The position numbers and the translations under genes are program-made. 40,599 nt of DNA, taken from Pseudobdellovibrionaceae bacterium (GTDB taxonomy: Bacteria; Bdellovibrionota; Bdellovibrionia; Bdellovibrionales; UBA1609). A model generated the notes under the pieces. That model saw only the letters and a program-made list of their open reading frames with translations. It was not told where the DNA came from and made no database searches. The stretch lies in NCBI GenBank assembly GCA_023954155.1, contig JAMLIO010000012.1, positions 1 through 40,599 of the forward strand, written 5' to 3'. Shown here one piece after another: positions 24,730 to 33,009 of this stretch. Each line of letters begins with the position of its first letter. The first letter of the stretch is position 1.

Positions 24730-26880
24730 ATGACTGAAAACGACAAGAATTATTACGATAATAAAATCGTGAGAGACTTCGCATTTGCGACCCTATTTTG
24801 GGGAATCATCGCATTTACAGTGGGACTGCTAGCGGCTTTGCAACTCAGCTACTGGAAGTTTAACTTTGATCTCGAATGGCTGACCTTTGGTAGGATTAGA
24901 CCCCTACACACCAACGCGGCTATTTTTGCCTTCGCAGGTAATGCCATCTTTGCAGGGATTTACCACTCCACGCAAAGACTCTGTCGAGTACGTATGTTCT
25001 CTGATGTCTTAAGTCGTATTCACTTTTGGGGTTGGCAGGCTATCATCGTTGGAGCAGCAATCACTCTTCCTCTAGGTTTTACTCAAAGTAAAGAGTATGC
25101 CGAACTGGAATGGCCTCTGGACATCTCTATCGCTTTGATCTGGGTGATCTTTGGACTTAACTTCTTTATGACCTTAAAAAATCGTAAGGAAAAACATATC
25201 TATGTGGCCCTCTGGTTTTATATTGCCACTATCATCACTGTAGCGGTTTTACATATCTTTAACTCCATCGAAATTCCAGTGAGTATGCTTAACAGCTATC
25301 CCGTGTATGCGGGAATTCAAGATGCGATGGTGCAATGGTGGTATGGACACAACGCCGTGGCCTTCTTCTTGACCACACCATTTTTAGGACTCATGTACTA
25401 CTATATTCCTAAAGCCGCAGAACGCCCTGTGTACTCATATAAACTATCTATCATTCACTTTTGGGCTTTAATTTTTATTTACATCTGGGCAGGTCCTCAC
25501 CATCTGTTAAACACATCTTTGCCTGATTGGGCACAGACCTTGGGTATGGTTTTCAGTGTGATGTTATGGGCTCCAAGTTGGGGTGGAATGATCAACGGTC
25601 TTCTAACTTTAAGAGGTGCGTGGCATCTTTTAAGAACCAGTCCTGTGATTAAGTTCTTGGTGACTGCTGTGACTTTCTACGGGATGGCCACATTTGAAGG
25701 CCCACTGCTTTCTATTAAATCTGTCAGTTCGTTAGCTCACTACACCGACTGGATTGTGGCTCACGTTCATGGTGGGGCTTTGGGATGGAACGGGTTTCTG
25801 ACTTTTGGGATGCTTTATTATATGATTCCAAAACTTTATAACACCAAACTTTACAGTGAAAAGTTAGCTAACATTCACTTTTGGGTGGGGCTATTAGGGA
25901 TTTTACTTTACTACATCTCCATGACTGTAGCGGGGATCACTCAAGGACTCATGTGGAGAGCCATCAATGATCAAGGAAAATTAGTTTACCCTGACTTTGT
26001 GGAAACCGTGACTCGTATTGTGCCTCTGTATTATGTGCGCGCAGCAGGCGGTGTTTTATTTATTATTGGAACTGTGCTGATGATCTACAACATGGTGTGC
26101 ACCATCAGAAACTCTAAAGGTCTTGCAGATGATCCAGTGGCTGAACCTTTGGAAAAACGTGAAAGCACTGGTGAACACAAGTCCTCTGGGCACAGACGGC
26201 TTGAAGGTGCGGTTTTAACTTTTAGTGTGTTGTCATTTGTGGCTATTGCCGTTGGGTCTGTCATTGAAATTGTACCGACCTTGTCTTTACATAAATACGT
26301 GGATGAAAAAGTCCAAGCCGAACCTTACACTCCTCTGGAACTAGCTGGGCGGGACATTTATGTGCGTGAAGGCTGTTACACCTGTCACTCTCAACAGATC
26401 AGAACTCTACCGTTTGACGTTCTACGTTTTGGTCCTGCCTCTAGTGTGGCAGAGTCCATGTACGACAGACCTTTTCAATGGGGTTCAAAACGCATTGGGC
26501 CAGACTTGGCTCGCGTAGGGAAAAAATATCCTCACATCTGGCACTACAGACACATGCGTGACCCACGCGAAGTCATTTCTGATTCTTTGATGCCTAGTTA
26601 TCCTTGGCTGTTAAATAAGAAGACCGACTTTTACTCTTTAAGAAGAAAGCTTTCTGTCATGAAGTACTTAGGTGTGCCTTATGATCAAGACACCGTGGCC
26701 AATGCGGATATTGTGGCAGAAAAGCAAGCGCGTGAGCTTTCTTATGAACTGCGCGAACAAGGAATCACAGCTTCAGCTCTAGAACAAAAAGAGATCGTGG
26801 CTTTGATTGCTTACCTACAAGCCTTAGGTCAAAAAGTAACACCGATTGATTCTGTGGCATCAGAAGGAGAGCAAAAATGA
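24730..26880 (+). CDS. ccoNO: cbb3 cytochrome c oxidase, fused subunits I and II
   Basis: A 716-residue fusion of CcoN and CcoO. Residues about 15-470 are the polytopic heme-copper oxidase subunit, with the His-bearing segments RPLHTNAAIFAF, WWYGHNAVAFFLT, WAGPHHLLN and IVAHVHGGALGWNG. After a linker and one membrane helix (about 500-520) comes the CcoO monoheme cytochrome c domain, with CYTCH at 549-553 and an RIGPDLARVG segment followed by a likely axial Met (SLMPSYPW). It reduces O2 to water at low oxygen and pumps protons. The fusion is also known from Bacteroidetes and Bdellovibrio-type genomes. Confidence 0.96.
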   Translation: MTENDKNYYDNKIVRDFAFATLFWGIIAFTVGLLAALQLSYWKFNFDLEWLTFGRIRPLHTNAAIFAFAGNAIFAGIYHSTQRLCRVRMFSDVLSRIHFWGWQAIIVGAAITLPLGFTQSKEYAELEWPLDISIALIWVIFGLNFFMTLKNRKEKHIYVALWFYIATIITVAVLHIFNSIEIPVSMLNSYPVYAGIQDAMVQWWYGHNAVAFFLTTPFLGLMYYYIPKAAERPVYSYKLSIIHFWALIFIYIWAGPHHLLNTSLPDWAQTLGMVFSVMLWAPSWGGMINGLLTLRGAWHLLRTSPVIKFLVTAVTFYGMATFEGPLLSIKSVSSLAHYTDWIVAHVHGGALGWNGFLTFGMLYYMIPKLYNTKLYSEKLANIHFWVGLLGILLYYISMTVAGITQGLMWRAINDQGKLVYPDFVETVTRIVPLYYVRAAGGVLFIIGTVLMIYNMVCTIRNSKGLADDPVAEPLEKRESTGEHKSSGHRRLEGAVLTFSVLSFVAIAVGSVIEIVPTLSLHKYVDEKVQAEPYTPLELAGRDIYVREGCYTCHSQQIRTLPFDVLRFGPASSVAESMYDRPFQWGSKRIGPDLARVGKKYPHIWHYRHMRDPREVISDSLMPSYPWLLNKKTDFYSLRRKLSVMKYLGVPYDQDTVANADIVAEKQARELSYELREQGITASALEQKEIVALIAYLQALGQKVTPIDSVASEGEQK

Positions 26881-27065
26881 AAAAGGAGATTTTAAATCAT
26901 TTTGTAAATCCCGATTGGATTTTACTGAGCTTTCTTTTATTTTTTGCTGTCTTTTTATTTATGCTTTATCGCGTGTTCTTTTTAACATCAAAAAAAGAGC
27001 ACCAAAGACATTCCTTAATCCCACTATACGACAAACCCATGAGAAAGGCAGAACACCATGAGTGA
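26877..27065 (+). CDS. ccoQ: CcoQ-like small subunit of cbb3 oxidase
   Basis: A 62-residue single-helix membrane protein (helix about 14-35) with a basic C-terminal half. It lies between ccoNO and ccoP, overlapping both (4 nt and 8 nt), exactly where CcoQ is encoded. Sequence similarity to CcoQ is weak, as usual for this small subunit; the call rests on position, size and topology. Confidence 0.75.
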   Translation: MKKEILNHFVNPDWILLSFLLFFAVFLFMLYRVFFLTSKKEHQRHSLIPLYDKPMRKAEHHE

Positions 27066-27639
27066 GAACGACAAAAACGTTGAAGGACAAATCATCGAAG
27101 GACACGTGTACGATGGCATTAAAGAGCTTGATAATCCACTACCTAAATGGTGGCTATTCACCTTTTACATCACTATTGTGTTTAGTATTTTTTATTACGG
27201 ATACTATGAACTTTTTGGTGGCCCTACCAGTCATGAAATTTTAGCAGCAGATATGGCAAAGGTGGAGGCTCTACAGCAACAAAACGCGCAAGACGCACCT
27301 GAAGAGCAACCCATAGACATGAACGATGTGAATAGCATTTTAGCTGATGCCAGTGTGATGGCTGAAGCTAAAAGACAGTACGATGGAAAATGTGCCGCTT
27401 GTCATGGAATGAATGGAGAAGGCACTGTTGGGCCTAACTTGACCGATAAGTACTGGATTCACTCTAAGGGTGAACTCGATGCCATTGTTGTGGCTCTTAA
27501 AAAAGGATTTCCCGATAAAGGGATGCCCCCTTGGGAAGACATGATTCCTAAAGAGTATCACCTTGCTGTGGCCGTTTATATTAAACAGATGCCCCCAGCC
27601 TCTGGACGACCTCCCCAAGGAGACTTAGTCGAAGAATGA
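27058..27639 (+). CDS. ccoP: cbb3 oxidase subunit III, monoheme form
   Basis: A 193-residue membrane-anchored cytochrome c. The CcoP N-terminus is clear: GHVYDGIKELDNPLPKWW, followed by a membrane helix (about 36-55). Only one heme site, CAACH (112-116), is present, with GTVGPNLTD and a likely axial Met in KGMPPWED. Typical CcoP has two CxxCH sites and about 300 residues, so this is a shortened monoheme version. It accepts electrons for the CcoNO core. It overlaps ccoG by 4 nt. Confidence 0.92.
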   Translation: MSENDKNVEGQIIEGHVYDGIKELDNPLPKWWLFTFYITIVFSIFYYGYYELFGGPTSHEILAADMAKVEALQQQNAQDAPEEQPIDMNDVNSILADASVMAEAKRQYDGKCAACHGMNGEGTVGPNLTDKYWIHSKGELDAIVVALKKGFPDKGMPPWEDMIPKEYHLAVAVYIKQMPPASGRPPQGDLVEE

Positions 27640-29021
27640 GCTACAACCCCAGAGACCTCCCTACAGAACGCCCCTCAACCCTAGATAAAAAAGGGTTCCG
27701 TGTTTATATTCATCCCGCCGAGGTCTTAGGGTATTTTCGTACTCGCAGAAATCTTGTCTATGGTTTTTTAGTTTTTATTTTTTTAGTTTTGCCTTGGACT
27801 CAATTTCAGGGCAAGCAGACCATCTTACTGGACTTAGCACAAAGAGAGTTCACGTTTTTTGGCAGCACCTTTTATGCTCATGATGCGCCACTGTTCTTTT
27901 TTCCAGTTTTTATCTTTGCCATGCTGTTAGTTTTTATAACTTCTGTCTTTGGTAGAGCCTGGTGTGGATGGGCTTGTCCTCAAACTGTATTCATTGATTT
28001 TATTTATCGAAAAATTGAAAAATGGATTGAAGGCAATCACGTAGAAAGAAAAAAATTAGATGAAGCTCCTATGAGTGTTAGCAAATTCAGCAAAAGAGCT
28101 TTGAAGTGGATTTTGTTTTTTCTGGTCTCGGCCCACATCGCCCATAGCTTCACCGCCTATTTTGTAGGGGCAAAACCCTTGCTGCTCATCACGTTGGGGA
28201 ATCCGCTTAACAATATTAACTTATTTATTTTTGTTCACTCTCTTACTCTTTTATTCCTGTTTGATTTTGGCTGGTTTAGAGAGCAGTTCTGCATCATCAT
28301 GTGCCCCTATGGACGCTTTCAATCCGTGTTAATGGACAAAGACTCTTTGACTGTCGCCTACAATGAAAAACGCGGAGAACCCAGAGGCAAAAAAGGGCCT
28401 GGAGATTGTGTCGACTGTTATAAATGCGTGATCGTCTGTCCTACGGGAATTGATATCCGTAACGGCTCGCAACTAGAATGTATTGCATGCACGGCCTGCA
28501 TTGACGCCTGTGATGATGTGATGACTCGTCTAAAGCTGCCCACTGGACTTATTGGGTACTCTTCAGAGGCTGAGCTTGAGGGCAAGAAACGCAAACTCAT
28601 CAACTGGCGCAGTGGCAGCTATTTAGCAATCATCCTAGGGCTTAGCATCGCCTTTTCTATCATTCTGTTCTTTAGACAACCTGTAGAGTTTAAGGTCTTA
28701 CGTGCCAGTAAAGCCCCGTTTTCTATCACAGAAGAGCAAGGGCAAAGACTGGTTCTTAACCATTTTAAACTGCATCTCACCAATCAAACTCAAACTCTGA
28801 TCCAGATCGACATTGTGAACCAGCATCAAGACTCTCAACTTCTGTCACCAGAATTTCCTCTGTCACTTTCTCCGAGTAAAGACAGATGGTCCCACATCTT
28901 CTTTAAGACACCTATAGATAAATTCAAAAACAAAGATAAAATCCAAACTCAAATCCAACTTAAGTATAAAGATCGCACTGAAACTTTAAAAATCAATCTT
29001 CTTGGGCCGCAACAACACTAA
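27636..29021 (+). CDS. ccoG: cbb3 oxidase accessory protein CcoG
   Basis: A 461-residue polytopic membrane ferredoxin (FixG/RdxA), thought to reduce copper for CcoI-dependent delivery to the oxidase. It contains RAWCGWACPQTVF and CIIMCPYGRFQ, and two 4Fe-4S clusters of ferredoxin type (CVDCYKCVIVCP, then CIACTACIDACD). A C-terminal membrane helix leads to an IgG-like periplasmic domain. CcoH, normally next, is not downstream; a hairpin element begins 5 nt after the stop codon. Confidence 0.94.
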   Translation: MSYNPRDLPTERPSTLDKKGFRVYIHPAEVLGYFRTRRNLVYGFLVFIFLVLPWTQFQGKQTILLDLAQREFTFFGSTFYAHDAPLFFFPVFIFAMLLVFITSVFGRAWCGWACPQTVFIDFIYRKIEKWIEGNHVERKKLDEAPMSVSKFSKRALKWILFFLVSAHIAHSFTAYFVGAKPLLLITLGNPLNNINLFIFVHSLTLLFLFDFGWFREQFCIIMCPYGRFQSVLMDKDSLTVAYNEKRGEPRGKKGPGDCVDCYKCVIVCPTGIDIRNGSQLECIACTACIDACDDVMTRLKLPTGLIGYSSEAELEGKKRKLINWRSGSYLAIILGLSIAFSIILFFRQPVEFKVLRASKAPFSITEEQGQRLVLNHFKLHLTNQTQTLIQIDIVNQHQDSQLLSPEFPLSLSPSKDRWSHIFFKTPIDKFKNKDKIQTQIQLKYKDRTETLKINLLGPQQH

Positions 29022-29026
29022 CGGCC

Positions 29027-29173
29027 GCAGAGATTTTGGGGTCTCCATTTTTATATATATACTCAAAATACTCAAACAGTGACGTTTGGCATACCTTTGC
29101 GTTCGCAAAGCTACGCCAAGCCGAACTCGCATTTCGACCATATATATAAAAATAGAGACCCCAAAATCTCTGC
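29027..29173. repeat. Covarying-arm hairpin element, copy 1
   Basis: Left arm 29027-29060 pairs with right arm 29140-29173 (34 bp, one mismatch). Between them is a 79-nt core (29061-29139) that contains an inner hairpin around GCG-TT-CGC. The core is about 85% identical to that at 30121-30199, while the arms are unrelated. It fills most of the space between the convergent ccoG and hexapeptide-transferase genes. Confidence 0.9.
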
Positions 29174-29206
29174 TCTCTTACTGTAGACTGGGAGATTCAC
29201 CATATT

Positions 29207-29962
29207 TTAAATAATTTGGCCGTCTTCGATTTTGTGTTTGGGTAAAACTACGGAGTGAGGCTTTATGGTGACTCGATTTCCGATTTTAGCTCCGCCCATA
29301 ATGCTGGCTTTGAGGCCGATGTTGGTGTGATCACCAATAGTGACAGGCTCAATGATTAAGAAACCTTTTTGACCAGAATGAGCAAAGATAGTCGCGCTTC
29401 CACCGATGGTGACATAATCCCCAAGAGTGATCATACAAGGGTCAGAGATATTTGACGTGTTAATCACGACACCTTTGCCGATTTTCATTCCCATCATTTT
29501 AAAAAATAAAACATTTAAAGGACTGGGTGTGATGAACTCTAAAAACGTAAAGCGCACCATATAAGTCAAAGCATTATGAATAAACCAAGGAATGGTAGGA
29601 AGTGAAAACCAAGGTCCACGAAAGGCTTTAACCTTAAAAGGGATTAAAAAATTCACTAATGGAACAACAAAAACTAAGCTTATGCCATAAATAAAATAAC
29701 CTGCCGCAAGGCCTATACCCATAGCCATATATTTTAAAATAGGTGCCCAATGGGCTGTAAACTCTTGCACAGTAAAAAACACATAAAGCCCAGGCCCCGC
29801 AGCCACACCCACACAAAAGACACAAATAAAAATGACAGGTAATAATAACAAACTAAAAGATAGGGTACGAAACCTACGCAAAACCTTCTCTAAAACTCCA
29901 CCCACACCTTTGCGCTTGGAATCAATAGATAAGACATCTTCTTTAATCTTTTCTGCCCCCAT
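29207..29962 (-). CDS. Membrane-associated hexapeptide-repeat acyltransferase-like protein
   Basis: A 251-residue protein. The N-terminal half has two long hydrophobic segments (about 33-60 and 72-105). The C-terminal half is a left-handed beta-helix made of hexapeptide repeats: MKIGKGVVINTSNISDP, ITLGDYVTIGGSATIFAHS, VTIGDHTNIGLKASIMGGAK, IGNRVTIKPHSVV. Such domains usually transfer acetyl or acyl groups; HSGQ could supply the catalytic His, but this is inferred. The arrangement resembles the C-terminal part of Pls/PosA-type NRPS proteins. The gene stands alone, with one hairpin element on each side. Confidence 0.75.
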   Translation of the reverse strand: MGAEKIKEDVLSIDSKRKGVGGVLEKVLRRFRTLSFSLLLLPVIFICVFCVGVAAGPGLYVFFTVQEFTAHWAPILKYMAMGIGLAAGYFIYGISLVFVVPLVNFLIPFKVKAFRGPWFSLPTIPWFIHNALTYMVRFTFLEFITPSPLNVLFFKMMGMKIGKGVVINTSNISDPCMITLGDYVTIGGSATIFAHSGQKGFLIIEPVTIGDHTNIGLKASIMGGAKIGNRVTIKPHSVVLPKHKIEDGQII

Positions 29963-30088
29963 AAATAACCTAAACAGATCTACTAGACCTGTGCCTCTCT
30001 CTACACATTATCGGTATTTAAGCGGCAAGATTCAAGACTATGTATTTATGACACATAAACAACCCCCTTCATAGGTCTAGATCGTGGA

Positions 30089-30231
30089 GGCATTTGGGTT
30101 TGGGCTTTTTAGTTATATATACTCAAAATGCTCAGACAGTGACGTTTGGCATGATTTTGCGAACGCAAAATCATGCCAAGCCGAACTCGCATTTTGACCA
30201 TATATAACTAAAAAGCCCAAACCCAAATGCC
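30089..30231. repeat. Covarying-arm hairpin element, copy 2
   Basis: Left arm 30089-30120 pairs with right arm 30200-30231 over 32 bp with no mismatch. After two mismatches the core ends add nine further pairs (TCAAAATGC with GCATTTTGA). The 79-nt core (30121-30199) has a perfect 16-bp inner stem (TTGGCATGATTTTGCG, loop AA). Same orientation as copy 1. Here the element sits between divergent genes, so it is not simply a terminator for converging transcripts. Confidence 0.9.
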
Positions 30232-30278
30232 GTTCTCTATATTAAGACTGTGGATACAAATCGTTTAGTGTTTTTTTG

Positions 30279-30295
30279 TGCAACATATTGTTGCA
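30279..30295. promoter_or_regulatory. TGCAACA-TAT-TGTTGCA dyad upstream of regB-like gene
   Basis: A perfect 7-3-7 inverted repeat, 49 nt before the histidine kinase ATG. Size and symmetry fit a dimeric regulator's operator. It does not match the FNR consensus or the RegA consensus as I know them. Confidence 0.5.
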
Positions 30296-30344
30296 TTGGT
30301 CTTCACAACTTGGCGCAGCTCTGTCTTTGATGTAAAAAGAGGGC

Positions 30345-31649
30345 ATGAAAAAGCTTTTGAAATCTCCGCTTCGTTTTCCGTCTCATATCGTTAATAACGA
30401 GGTGGCCAAGCTGATCTGGGTGACGCGTTTGCGGTGGTTTGCCCTCGGCCTATTTATAGTGCTGGTTCTTCCTGCTTTTAAATTTGGGTTTTTACAGAGT
30501 GGACATATTTTATTTTACCTATTTGGCATCTGCTTGCTGTTTGCTTTTAATTTAGTGTCTTTATTTCTGTTTACAGAAAAATTTTTTCTTGAATCTCAAA
30601 GCAATAAACGCATTAACTCTTTTATCTTTTGTTTACAGTTTGCCTTTGATCTGTTTATCCTCACCTATCTGCTCTGGTTTTCTGGAGGGATTAAAAATCC
30701 TTTTATCGTTCTGTTCCTTTTAAATACAGCCCTCGGAGGACTTTTGATTCCTGGGCGCGTGGCCTTTCCTTTGCTGCTCCTCACCCACTCTTTACTCGCC
30801 GTACTGCAAATGCAGTTTATGGCCCAAGCCCCTCTGACTGCTCCTATTGCTATTTACTTTTTTATTTCTCATTTTTTAGTCCTTACATTTTGGCTAGTGA
30901 TGAGAAATTTGGGTTCTTATTTAGAAAAACGCAACCAAGCAGAGACCTTAGCCACTCTGACTTTAGAACGACAAGATCGTTTACGTTCTTTAGGGGCACT
31001 TGCAGCGGGTTTTTCCCATGAGTTTGCCAGTCCCTTGAATACAGCCAAAATACGTTTACAAAGAATCATGCGTGCGGCGGGGCAGATTGAAAATACACCT
31101 CAAGAGCTCAAAGAAGAAATTTATGAAGCTCTGGAAGCTATCGAAGATTGCGAGGGCATCTTACACCAGATGAACTCTTCACAACTTGATTCTAGGGATT
31201 ATCAATTCAAAAGAATTCGTGTGGCGGATCTTTTAAACGACGTCATTGATTCGTGGAAAGAGGAACACCCTGAAGCCCAAGTTCAAACTCAAATTACAAA
31301 TGCTCAATATGATTCTTTACCTGCTGTGAATTTTGCCCAAGTGGTTTTGAATCTCTTGGATAATGCCCACGAGGCCGAACCTCACAAACCTATTGGTGTG
31401 CAATTTGATTATGTGGATGGACAATTCACTCTAAGTATTCGAGATCAAGGCCCTGGCTTTTCACATCTGGTTTTAGAAAAACAACTTGAACCCTTTATCA
31501 CCACAAAAACTCATGGTACGGGTTTAGGCCTATATGTGTCGCAACTGTTTGCCAACTCTTTAGGTGGGCAACTCAAAATTAAAAACTTAACGGCTCCCAC
31601 AGGAGCTTTGGTTAAAATCATTTGGCCTCAACAAAAGGAATCCTCATGA
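30345..31649 (+). CDS. regB: RegB/PrrB-type redox sensor histidine kinase
   Basis: A 434-residue kinase with about six membrane helices (residues 25-190). The quinone-binding signature GGIKNPF (114-120) matches the RegB GGxxNPF motif. The phosphorylated His is H225 in AAGFSHEFASPL. Cys269 in EDCEGILHQM lies where RegB has its redox-active cysteine. ATPase motifs follow: VVLNLLDNAHEAE (N box), SIRDQGPGF (G1), GTGLGLYVSQL (G2). It senses quinone pool or respiratory flux and controls RegA. Stop and start codons of regB and regA overlap (ATGA). Confidence 0.92.
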   Translation: MKKLLKSPLRFPSHIVNNEVAKLIWVTRLRWFALGLFIVLVLPAFKFGFLQSGHILFYLFGICLLFAFNLVSLFLFTEKFFLESQSNKRINSFIFCLQFAFDLFILTYLLWFSGGIKNPFIVLFLLNTALGGLLIPGRVAFPLLLLTHSLLAVLQMQFMAQAPLTAPIAIYFFISHFLVLTFWLVMRNLGSYLEKRNQAETLATLTLERQDRLRSLGALAAGFSHEFASPLNTAKIRLQRIMRAAGQIENTPQELKEEIYEALEAIEDCEGILHQMNSSQLDSRDYQFKRIRVADLLNDVIDSWKEEHPEAQVQTQITNAQYDSLPAVNFAQVVLNLLDNAHEAEPHKPIGVQFDYVDGQFTLSIRDQGPGFSHLVLEKQLEPFITTKTHGTGLGLYVSQLFANSLGGQLKIKNLTAPTGALVKIIWPQQKESS

Positions 31650-32155
31650 ATAAAAAAACACTGATTCTAGAAGATGACCTGAATCTTGCACAAAGCTTGG
31701 CACAAGAGTTCACAGAACACGGATACGATGTGATTAAAGCCTCTCAGTTCTCTGAAGTTCCTGAAGACGTGCAATTTGACTTTGCTGTGATCGACTTAAG
31801 ACTTAAAGGTGAGTTTGGTTTAAATGTTTTAGAAAAACTTAAAACGCGCTCCCCACTTTGTCGAACTGTTGTGCTGACAGGCTACGGCAGTATTACTACT
31901 GCTGTGGAGGCCGTCAAATTAGGTGCCGTTGATTACCTGACTAAACCCGCAAGCTTTGAAATGATTGAGCAGGCTTTACTAGGTCAAAAACTAGAAAGCA
32001 CAGACAAAACAGGAGACTCTCCGTCACTTTCACAGATTGAACATGAGTATATCAATTATGTTCTAACAAAGAACAAAGGCAATATCTCTAAGTCTGCCAG
32101 AGAGTTGGGGCTTCATCGTCAAAGCCTCCAAAGAAAATTAAAAAAATACACTTGA
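31646..32155 (+). CDS. regA: RegA/PrrA-type response regulator
   Basis: 169 residues. The receiver domain has Glu9-Asp10-Asp11 as acidic pocket and Asp50 (FAVIDLRL) as phosphoacceptor, plus VVLTGYGSITTAVEAVKLGA and the conserved Lys in YLTKPA. The C-terminal Fis-type HTH (NKGNISKSARELGLHRQSLQ, then RKL) is the RegA/ActR signature. The ATG at 31646 overlaps the regB stop codon and is preceded by GGAA; an upstream ATG at 31622 lies inside regB and is less likely. With RegB it probably tunes the adjacent cbb3 oxidase and other redox genes. Confidence 0.93.
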   Translation: MNKKTLILEDDLNLAQSLAQEFTEHGYDVIKASQFSEVPEDVQFDFAVIDLRLKGEFGLNVLEKLKTRSPLCRTVVLTGYGSITTAVEAVKLGAVDYLTKPASFEMIEQALLGQKLESTDKTGDSPSLSQIEHEYINYVLTKNKGNISKSARELGLHRQSLQRKLKKYT

Positions 32156-32160
32156 TGATC

Positions 32161-32997
32161 TTACTTGCTGACCTTTTTAAACTTTAAAGTCATGCGGTCA
32201 CTCTCACCAATGGCAAGATACTTTTCTCTATCTTTATCCCCTAATCTTAAACTAGGAGGTAAGGTCCAAACACCTTTCGGATGATTGGTGGTGTCTTTGG
32301 CGTTCGCATTGATTTCTGAAGCTTCAATGAACTGAAATCCTGCTTGCTCGGCTAGGCGAATGACATCGGCTTGTTTGACATAACCACTGCCTTTTAAATC
32401 TTTAGTGTGAGCTTGTGCACGATGGTCCACAACACCTAAAATTCCACCAGGTTTTAAAGCCTCATAGAAGCCTTTAAATATCTTTTCTTTATCATCCCAG
32501 TTGTGCACATTTCTAAAGGTCAGCACGCGGTCTACGCTTTCTTTGGGGGCAAACTCTTTGCCTGCTTGAAACTCAGTGAATACCACTTTGCCATAAGTCC
32601 CCGCATTGTTAGCGATCTTTTCTTTTAAGGCGACATTGGCTTTTTGAAAATACTCCACTTTATTATCCGCAGGAAAAATAGCTAAGTACAAAGTGCCTTT
32701 CTCTTTTAAGTAAGGGCCTAAGATTTCTGTGTACCATCCTTGCCCAGGAGTGATTTCTAAAACACTCATGTCTGGCTTCACCTCAAAAAAGCTTAAGGTC
32801 TCGTAAGGGTGACGAAAGACATCGCGAGCTGCATTTTTGGCTTCTCTGTTGGGACTGGCAACGGCCTTTTTTAGGGGGTCGCTCTCCACAGCATTTCCTA
32901 CGTTGGCAGTCCTACTGCTGTCTGTCGTGCAGGCTGTACACATTAAAAATACAGCACCCATCCCCAATAATGAAACTTTTGATATTATGTTTCTCAT
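32161..32997 (-). CDS. Exported SAM-dependent methyltransferase-like protein
   Basis: 278 residues with an N-terminal signal ending LMCTAC, a weak lipobox, so probably a periplasmic lipoprotein. The rest is a class I Rossmann methyltransferase of the COG4798 type: MSVLEITPGQGWYTEILGPY (SAM motif I, Glu instead of Asp-x-Gly start), LTFRNVHNWD and GGILGVVDHRAQ. SAM is not expected in the periplasm, so either the signal is not cleaved or the fold has another role. GAGGTGAG precedes the ATG. Follows a 38-residue membrane peptide gene by 12 nt; converges with regA. Confidence 0.8.
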   Translation of the reverse strand: MRNIISKVSLLGMGAVFLMCTACTTDSSRTANVGNAVESDPLKKAVASPNREAKNAARDVFRHPYETLSFFEVKPDMSVLEITPGQGWYTEILGPYLKEKGTLYLAIFPADNKVEYFQKANVALKEKIANNAGTYGKVVFTEFQAGKEFAPKESVDRVLTFRNVHNWDDKEKIFKGFYEALKPGGILGVVDHRAQAHTKDLKGSGYVKQADVIRLAEQAGFQFIEASEINANAKDTTNHPKGVWTLPPSLRLGDKDREKYLAIGESDRMTLKFKKVSK

Positions 32998-33009
32998 CGC
33001 TCACCTCGA

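Larger units (their letters stand above)
29963..30344. other. 382-nt divergent intergenic region
   Basis: No gene was found. The region holds hairpin element copy 2 (30089-30231) and a 17-bp dyad (30279-30295) ahead of the histidine kinase gene. A loose long-range inverted repeat (29983-29993 with 30070-30080, 10 of 11) was also seen and is probably chance. Promoters for both flanking genes must lie here but none is clear. Confidence 0.7.

Noticed and set aside
29027-29173. Retron non-coding RNA
   Set aside because: Long inverted repeats would fit, but no reverse transcriptase is encoded in the window.
29027-29173. Simple intrinsic terminator
   Set aside because: The arms are far longer than usual, no T tract follows the stem, and copy 2 lies between divergent genes. 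A termination role for some copies is still possible.
29983-30080. Long-range inverted repeat CTAGACCTRTG
   Set aside because: Only 10 of 11 bases match over a 97-nt span in an A/T-rich region; likely chance.
29027-30231. Integron attC sites
   Set aside because: attC sites also are structure-conserved hairpins, but they conserve the outer boxes (RYYYAAC and GTTRRRY). Here the outer arms are variable and the conserved part is internal. No integrase gene is seen.
29027-30231. MITE or insertion-sequence remnant
   Set aside because: Terminal inverted repeats of mobile elements are shared between copies; these arms are not. No target-site duplication or transposase fragment was found.
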